Assembly: GCA_033439265.1 (NCBI GenBank)
Contig: JAVTVX010000031.1
Coordinates: 18,148,001-18,212,000 of the forward strand
Origin: Dillenia suffruticosa
Taxonomy: Eukaryota > Streptophyta > Magnoliopsida > Dilleniales > Dilleniaceae
Direction: 5' to 3'
Length of the DNA: 64,000 nt
Each line of letters begins with the position of its first letter. Position 1 is the first letter of the stretch. Below the pieces are notes generated by a model that was given only the letters and a program-made list of their open reading frames with translations, ran no database searches and was not told the DNA's origin. Positions 59,291-64,000 of the stretch are shown one piece after another. The translations under genes were made by a program, and so were the position numbers.

Positions 59291-60657
59291 CTGTAACTAC
59301 ATCAGGATTGACTTGGGCCTCTTCATTAGTCATGGCATAGATTCAGGTCTGAGTTCTAGGTTGAGGGCGGTATGTGGGGGCAACTACAACATTATTTCCC
59401 GTGCCTGTCCTCGGAGCACTGATAGTGGAAGGTGCAGGTGCAATTGTCAGATCTCGTCTAGAACCACTCGAGAGACCTCTAACCTGTCAACTTCCTTGCG
59501 CTTCTACATTTAACTCCGGACAAGAGTGCCTAATGTGACCCTCTTTCCCACAATGGTAGCATCTTTTGGGTTTCCTGCATGGACCCGGATGACGTCCCTT
59601 GTAATTCGGGCAAGTTTCTCCTCTGCCACCCATGGACCCTACTCCCATACCACAGTTTTGCTGGGAGCACTAGGTCTAAAAGTAGATTGGCTCAGAGGAA
59701 AGCCAACCGACCCCGAAAAGGATCCACCGCTATAAGAGGCCATGCCTCAACTTCTTTTAAAACCTTGACTCGGACCAGAGCCACTAGGCCTCTTTCCTTT
59801 CCCATGATACTCTCTGACTTTGTTTCTCTCCATCACCATTTTCTCGGCCCTCAAAGCCAAGTTTAGAATATCTTGAAAAGTATGCCCCTTGGTGATGGGC
59901 ATTTTCTCTATGATATTCAAATTCAGTCCCGACTCGAACTTTGAACTTAGAGACTCCTCGGAGTTTACAAACTCCGGAATATAATTGGCAAGCTCTCTCA
60001 ATTCTGTCTCGTACTCAGATACTGTCTTTTTTCCTTGAGCTAATTTGAAAAATTCGTCTCTTTTTTTATCCCGATAGAATCGGGTGTAGTATTTCTCCTT
60101 GAAGGCCCTAAGAAATTCTGTCCAAGTAGGAAGAACAGGAGCCCTTCCCTTCATATTCTCCCACCATGTTCTCGCACCTTTATCCAACAGTTTCACCGCC
60201 ACCCATAATTTCATCTCATTGCTCAGTCTCATATCGGAGATGGTCTCTTGGATTTGGCCAATCCATTCCTTGGCCACTGAAGCATCAGAAGTGACTACGA
60301 ATGTCTCACATCCTAATTGCCTTGCCTCTTTTATCAACTTAGATAACTCCAAAGCAGGGTGATCGGTTATTGTGCCAACCGGAGGAGAAGGTGCTAGTGG
60401 GGTACTAGGAGTAGCAACCGGACTAAAGGAGGAGCCGGTGGAGGAGCTGAAGTCGGATGTAGAGCTTGGTATTGCACTCCAAAGGTGCTCCACCACTCCA
60501 TTACTTGCTGAAGAGCAGTAATAGGAGGAGCCAAAATCCCGGTAGGAGGAGTCGGGTGCGTAGGCATGGAAGGAGGAAGAGCATGCGAGGATGACTCATC
60601 CTCGTGCTTCGATGGAGGAATCTCGTTCACATTCCACATTCTCCTTCGTAGAGGCAT
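59291..60657 (-). pseudogene. Chromovirus gag, minus strand (B2)
   Basis: Same as 27868-29234, with the same frameshift between the N-terminal and core parts and the intact CCHC knuckle near 59520-59561. Confidence 0.85.
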
Positions 60658-60894
60658 ACAGATCTACACAACAAGAAATTACAATTAAGTCAAAGGATTA
60701 AGCGAAGGCTAATACTTAACCCCCTAAAAATAATGTTTCTAATTTCCTAAATTTCCTAAAAAATCCATGGAAGATTTTGTACATTCTCCGAAAACCTTTT
60801 TTGAAAACCAAATATTTCAAATTTTTTAGAAACCTTTCGGCACATTTGGAAACATTTAAAATCATATCCAAAATCATCAAACTTTTAAAATCGT

Positions 60895-60913
60895 GAATCT
60901 GGCTCTGATACCA
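60895..60913 (-). promoter_or_regulatory. Primer-binding site of minus-strand chromovirus (B2)
   Basis: TGGTATCAGAGCCAGATTC on the minus strand, 7 bp from the LTR end at 60921. Confidence 0.85.
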
Positions 60914-60920
60914 ATAAAAC

Positions 60921-61950
60921 TGTCACGTCCCGATCCTCGGATCAACCGCGCAACAGCTACCGCGTTGTCTCGATACACGGGCAGAACCTCCCCATATACC
61001 TGGTCTCCGCAAGACTACAAATCAGTTCAACAACTCATCCAATACACAATTCCAACAGAAATAGAAAAATCATATAACAATGCACATGCAAAGGACCTAT
61101 TCGGTCCATCCCTATACACACGAGCATGCGTCGACACACAAATGGGGCGGGGGTTCCTGTACATGCATGCATGCAAAGTTGGCCATCGCAGCCGTTCCAG
61201 AATTCTCAGCACAATTACCAAAGAAGTCTCAAATCATAATCGTAAGATTTTACTAACACTCGCACGAAAAAACAAGCTAGCGTCAGTAAAATCCAAGAGG
61301 CTATGAGATGTAGAGAACTTCACAAATCCAAAAGAAAGTATCGAAACTTAGAATTTCAATCCAAATGTCCCAAATAAGAGTTAAGAGAAAATGAACAAGT
61401 TTCGTACGAAATTCAACACAAACTATGTAAGGATTCCATCAATACTTGCTTCCATATACGAAACAAATATCGATTTAATCTATATCAAAAGAATTATACA
61501 AGTCTTCCCTTTCATGGATTTCCAAATCAACTAAAATAACCCTACATCACTGTAATACCTACACAAAATAGCAAAAATGCTTTGCAAACTTCAATCCCCG
61601 AGTCTCCGCACTAAGTGTCCTCTGTAAAATGTGAAAAAAAAGGGTGAGTATTGGGGAATACTCAGTGAGTGGAGTGTAATGGTATGATTGTGTGATAAAT
61701 GAGGGGTGAATGTGGGAAGATCAAAACATGTCTCAAACAATACTTCCTATATATCGAAACATTTTCAATAAATCAGATAATTCACAAAGTATGCATCCAC
61801 ATCAAGTATTTTTTTAGAAAATCACAAGGGTCCCATCGAAATCACTTCCGTCCTGCGTTTGGCCGAACCAAGACGGAAGCCCGTCAAAGGGTTTTCCATT
61901 TCAGTATTCCAAACACTACCCCATTCCCTAGCGTTGGCTCGGACCTCCCC
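60921..61950 (-). mobile_element. 5-prime LTR of minus-strand chromovirus, truncated (B2)
   Basis: Counterpart of 29489-30518, with the same breakpoint after ACCTCCCC. Confidence 0.8.
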
Positions 61951-62121
61951 GGACCAAGGACATGAGTATCGGGGGTTTTATTATGCATAAACTTTAAAAT
62001 CGCTCTCTACCCCGACGTTGGCCATGAGTTCGCTGGAACTAGCTCATCATCGTGTATAGGATTCCGCCCGGTGTTGGACGGTGGCATCACACACGTCCTC
62101 CCTCTACGTGGGTTCAACCTT
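61951..62121. mobile_element. Chimeric LTR fragment at the B/C junction
   Basis: Counterpart of 30519-30689. Its last 27 bases match window positions 1-27 exactly (GTGGGTTC), whereas the A/B junction has GTGGATTC. Confidence 0.6.
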
Positions 62122-62276
62122 ATAAGCAATAAGGTTTTAAAAAATTTATCTTATGTATCCCACTCGGAACATAAAAAGGTGAATTCCATTCCAATAATTA
62201 CATATTTTATTAAGATTTGAATTGTAAAAGGTGAGGCCAGGAAAGCAAGAATTGAAAAATATCTAAGAGACTCTTT

Positions 62277-62597
62277 TTCGAGTTTATAGTTGTAGAGGAG
62301 TATAAGGTCAGACTGGCTACCCACTATCTGAAGGAAGCTGCCTATGATTGGTGGAGTTCGGAGTTGAGACTTCGATATGGAGATGATATTCGGTATGTGT
62401 CTTGGGGTGATTTTACTCAGATCTTCCACGAGTAATATGTACCGACATTCATTAGAGATCAGAAGATGTCTGAGTTTTTGAATTTGAGACAGGGCAATCA
62501 GACGGTTAGCTAGCATGAGGACTGTTTTGCTAGCTTGTCAGTATATACTCCAGTATTAGTTGATACGGATAAAAAGAGAGCTAGGAGATTCAGGAAA
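62277..62597 (+). pseudogene. Ty3/gypsy gag fragment, broken (C1)
   Basis: Counterpart of 183-503, identical by eye to the A copy, with the same two stops. Confidence 0.7.
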
Positions 62598-63195
62598 TAA
62601 ATATTGTATTGTCTAAATTATATTAATAGAAAAAAGTAAAATAATAAGAGTTAGAATTTATTTAAAGCGGAAGGGAGGTGGTGAAAGATTTATATTATTT
62701 ATTAGGCAATTTATAGATTTTTTTTTTCAAAAAATCCACCACTACACAAAGGAGAGGCATTGTTAGTGTAAAATAGTATATAATGTAATTATGATTATTT
62801 CTAAGGAATAGTATGGTAGCTGTTGTTGAAAAAGGAATTATCATGTTTTAAGTTAACATAATAGTTTAAAGAGAGAGAGAGAGAGAGAGCTGTTAAAGGA
62901 AACACAATTCAAAGGAGAAGCTAGGGTACCCTAGCATGTAAAAATGACAAACTTTATCAATGTAAAAATGACACATTTAAATTTGTATTTGTATGAATCG
63001 TTGCTTAGATATGCTATTTATCAACGTTTTAATGAATTCACAAATCACACACTTGTGACTCTTAATGGTTGTCTTAAAATAAAGGGAATATTTATTATTT
63101 GGGAAACTAGAAGCCCCCCCTGTGGAGTTGTATACAAACAGGAATTAGGGAACACGGTTCGAACATATATTACATTCATAATTTAATAGAACTTT

Positions 63196-64000
63196 TCATT
63201 TTGTGGGGTAAGCAGCTTGAAGGGTCATGCCACAGAGTCCGTCTGGATTATCAACATCTCTCTGGACCCTAACGTAGCCTTTCTCCCCCCACAATTTGCC
63301 CCACGAGTTCTTCAAGAGCCAATACTTAATTCCTTCTTTACTCTTCCCATAACCAACGATTGTTATACTATGGCCACCAATGAGGCCACATGGTCCAGTT
63401 ATAACACCCTCTTTATAGAACCTAAAGTCATCATTATCCACACCAATGTTAACTGTAACCGGTTGGTTAGCCACAGCCTGAAGAAGAGCAGTTTCGTTTC
63501 TCGGTGGAATCCTTTCAAAGCCACTTATGGTTACAGCGCGGTCTGCAGTCTTGCTTTTGTCACAGGTACCCCGTTTTCCTTGATATGGGTAATTGGATTC
63601 TGTTGTGATGCCTTTGTTTTCGATGATGTATTCGTAGGCCCCTGTCGGCCAACCACCTTGGCAGCCTCCATCGTTTTTGTCACAGTCCACAACCTGTTGC
63701 TCCGAAAGTGCAATTAATTGACCAGTTCTGATTTGGTTGATTCCTTCCACGGATGCTACAGCGGCGAATGCCCAGCAAGAGCCTACATTTTTCCATAATA
63801 AATGATAATCAAGAAAGCCATGTATTGAGGTCTCCATGGTAATATGTACGAGGGGGATATGGGATTGTGGTAGCTTCTCTCTACCTTTTCAATCGGAAAA
63901 CAAAATAAAAAGAGAAAAGTACACCCGGATGAAGTTTAGGACTTACCACAAGCTTCTTGGCTTTTGACAGGAGTAACCGCGCCCATTTTCCTCCAGTCTA
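63196..64000 (-). CDS. Papain-like cysteine protease, copy C1 (partial, runs off the window)
   Basis: Exon 2 is complete (63782-63196) and exon 1 is present from its donor at 63947 to the window end. That covers the C-terminal 213 residues or so, from the mature N-terminal region on, with Cys149, His284 and Asn305 in full-length numbering. The sequence equals copy A1, and the 3-prime flank carries the same deletion. The start, signal peptide and most of the prodomain lie beyond 64000. Confidence 0.9.

Larger units (their letters stand above)
30690..62121. repeat. Tandem unit B (about 31.4 kb)
   Basis: Second full copy of the unit, collinear with A throughout. Differences: 656 bp near 31606-32261 that A and C lack, an 11-bp longer MITE, a slightly longer solo LTR (extra GC repeats and T/GA tracts), an extra 24 bp in the plus-strand LTR (50362-50411), and a 9-bp duplication near 60750. 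At several inactivated retroelement codons B keeps the functional state (RNase H TGG at 57448-57450, protease DTGS, PBS TATCAGAG), so A carries the derived changes there. Confidence 0.95.
62122..64000. repeat. Tandem unit C, first 1.9 kb
   Basis: Third unit, cut by the window end. It aligns to 28-1906 at a constant offset of 62094 with no indels and no substitution that I could find by eye, including the 656-bp deletion. Unit B differs from both at many sites. Confidence 0.93.

Overview
The window is nuclear DNA of a flowering plant. It holds spliced papain-type cysteine protease genes with a canonical plant intron, remnants of an LRR receptor-like protein gene, CACTA DNA transposons, long-LTR Ty3/gypsy chromoviruses primed by initiator-Met tRNA, and a degenerate U6 snRNA copy. 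The base composition is AT-rich and nothing looks bacterial or organellar. I cannot name the species.

Layout. The window is a nested tandem array. A unit of about 31 kb occurs at 28-30689 (unit A) and 30690-62121 (unit B), and begins again at 62122 (unit C, cut by the window end). The first 27 bases already match the right end of a unit, so the array also continues to the left. Each unit contains two older sub-units that start at homologous positions (28 and 12747 in A; 30690 and about 44154 in B). Each sub-unit carries one protease gene on the minus strand, an AT-rich upstream region with copia/TRIM-like LTR debris, and a decayed LRR receptor-like pseudogene.

Sub-unit 1 was later invaded by a 351-362 bp CACTA MITE (TSD CTA; the empty site survives in sub-unit 2) and by a 5.6-5.7 kb non-autonomous CACTA element (TSD TAC). 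The larger element itself contains a 2.8-2.9 kb solo gypsy LTR (TSD GGTTG) with a GC-rich tandem-repeat core. Sub-unit 2 was invaded by Tekay/Del-like chromoviruses: a plus-strand LTR-gag-protease fragment fused head-on to a minus-strand gag-pol element whose two LTRs are both truncated. The 31 kb unit was then amplified. A and B are nearly identical by eye, whereas the LTRs of one retroelement copy differ from each other much more, so the insertions predate the amplification.

Genes. The only apparently functional genes are the proteases: four complete copies (1102-2291, 14166-15353, 32418-33607, 45571-46758) and one cut by the window end (from 63196). Each has two exons, encodes a 341-residue preproprotein, has a TATA box, and keeps the Cys149-His284-Asn305 triad. 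Three of the four complete proteins are identical; the fourth differs at three residues. The array therefore looks like dosage amplification of one vacuolar or secreted protease.

Most unusual points: a putative spliceosomal intron at exactly the same codon between gag and protease in two diverged chromoviruses; conserved splice-site-like signals in their LTR leaders and 5-6 nt before the gag ATG; a U6-derived sequence fixed just downstream of the protease genes; and units A and C sharing variants that B lacks.
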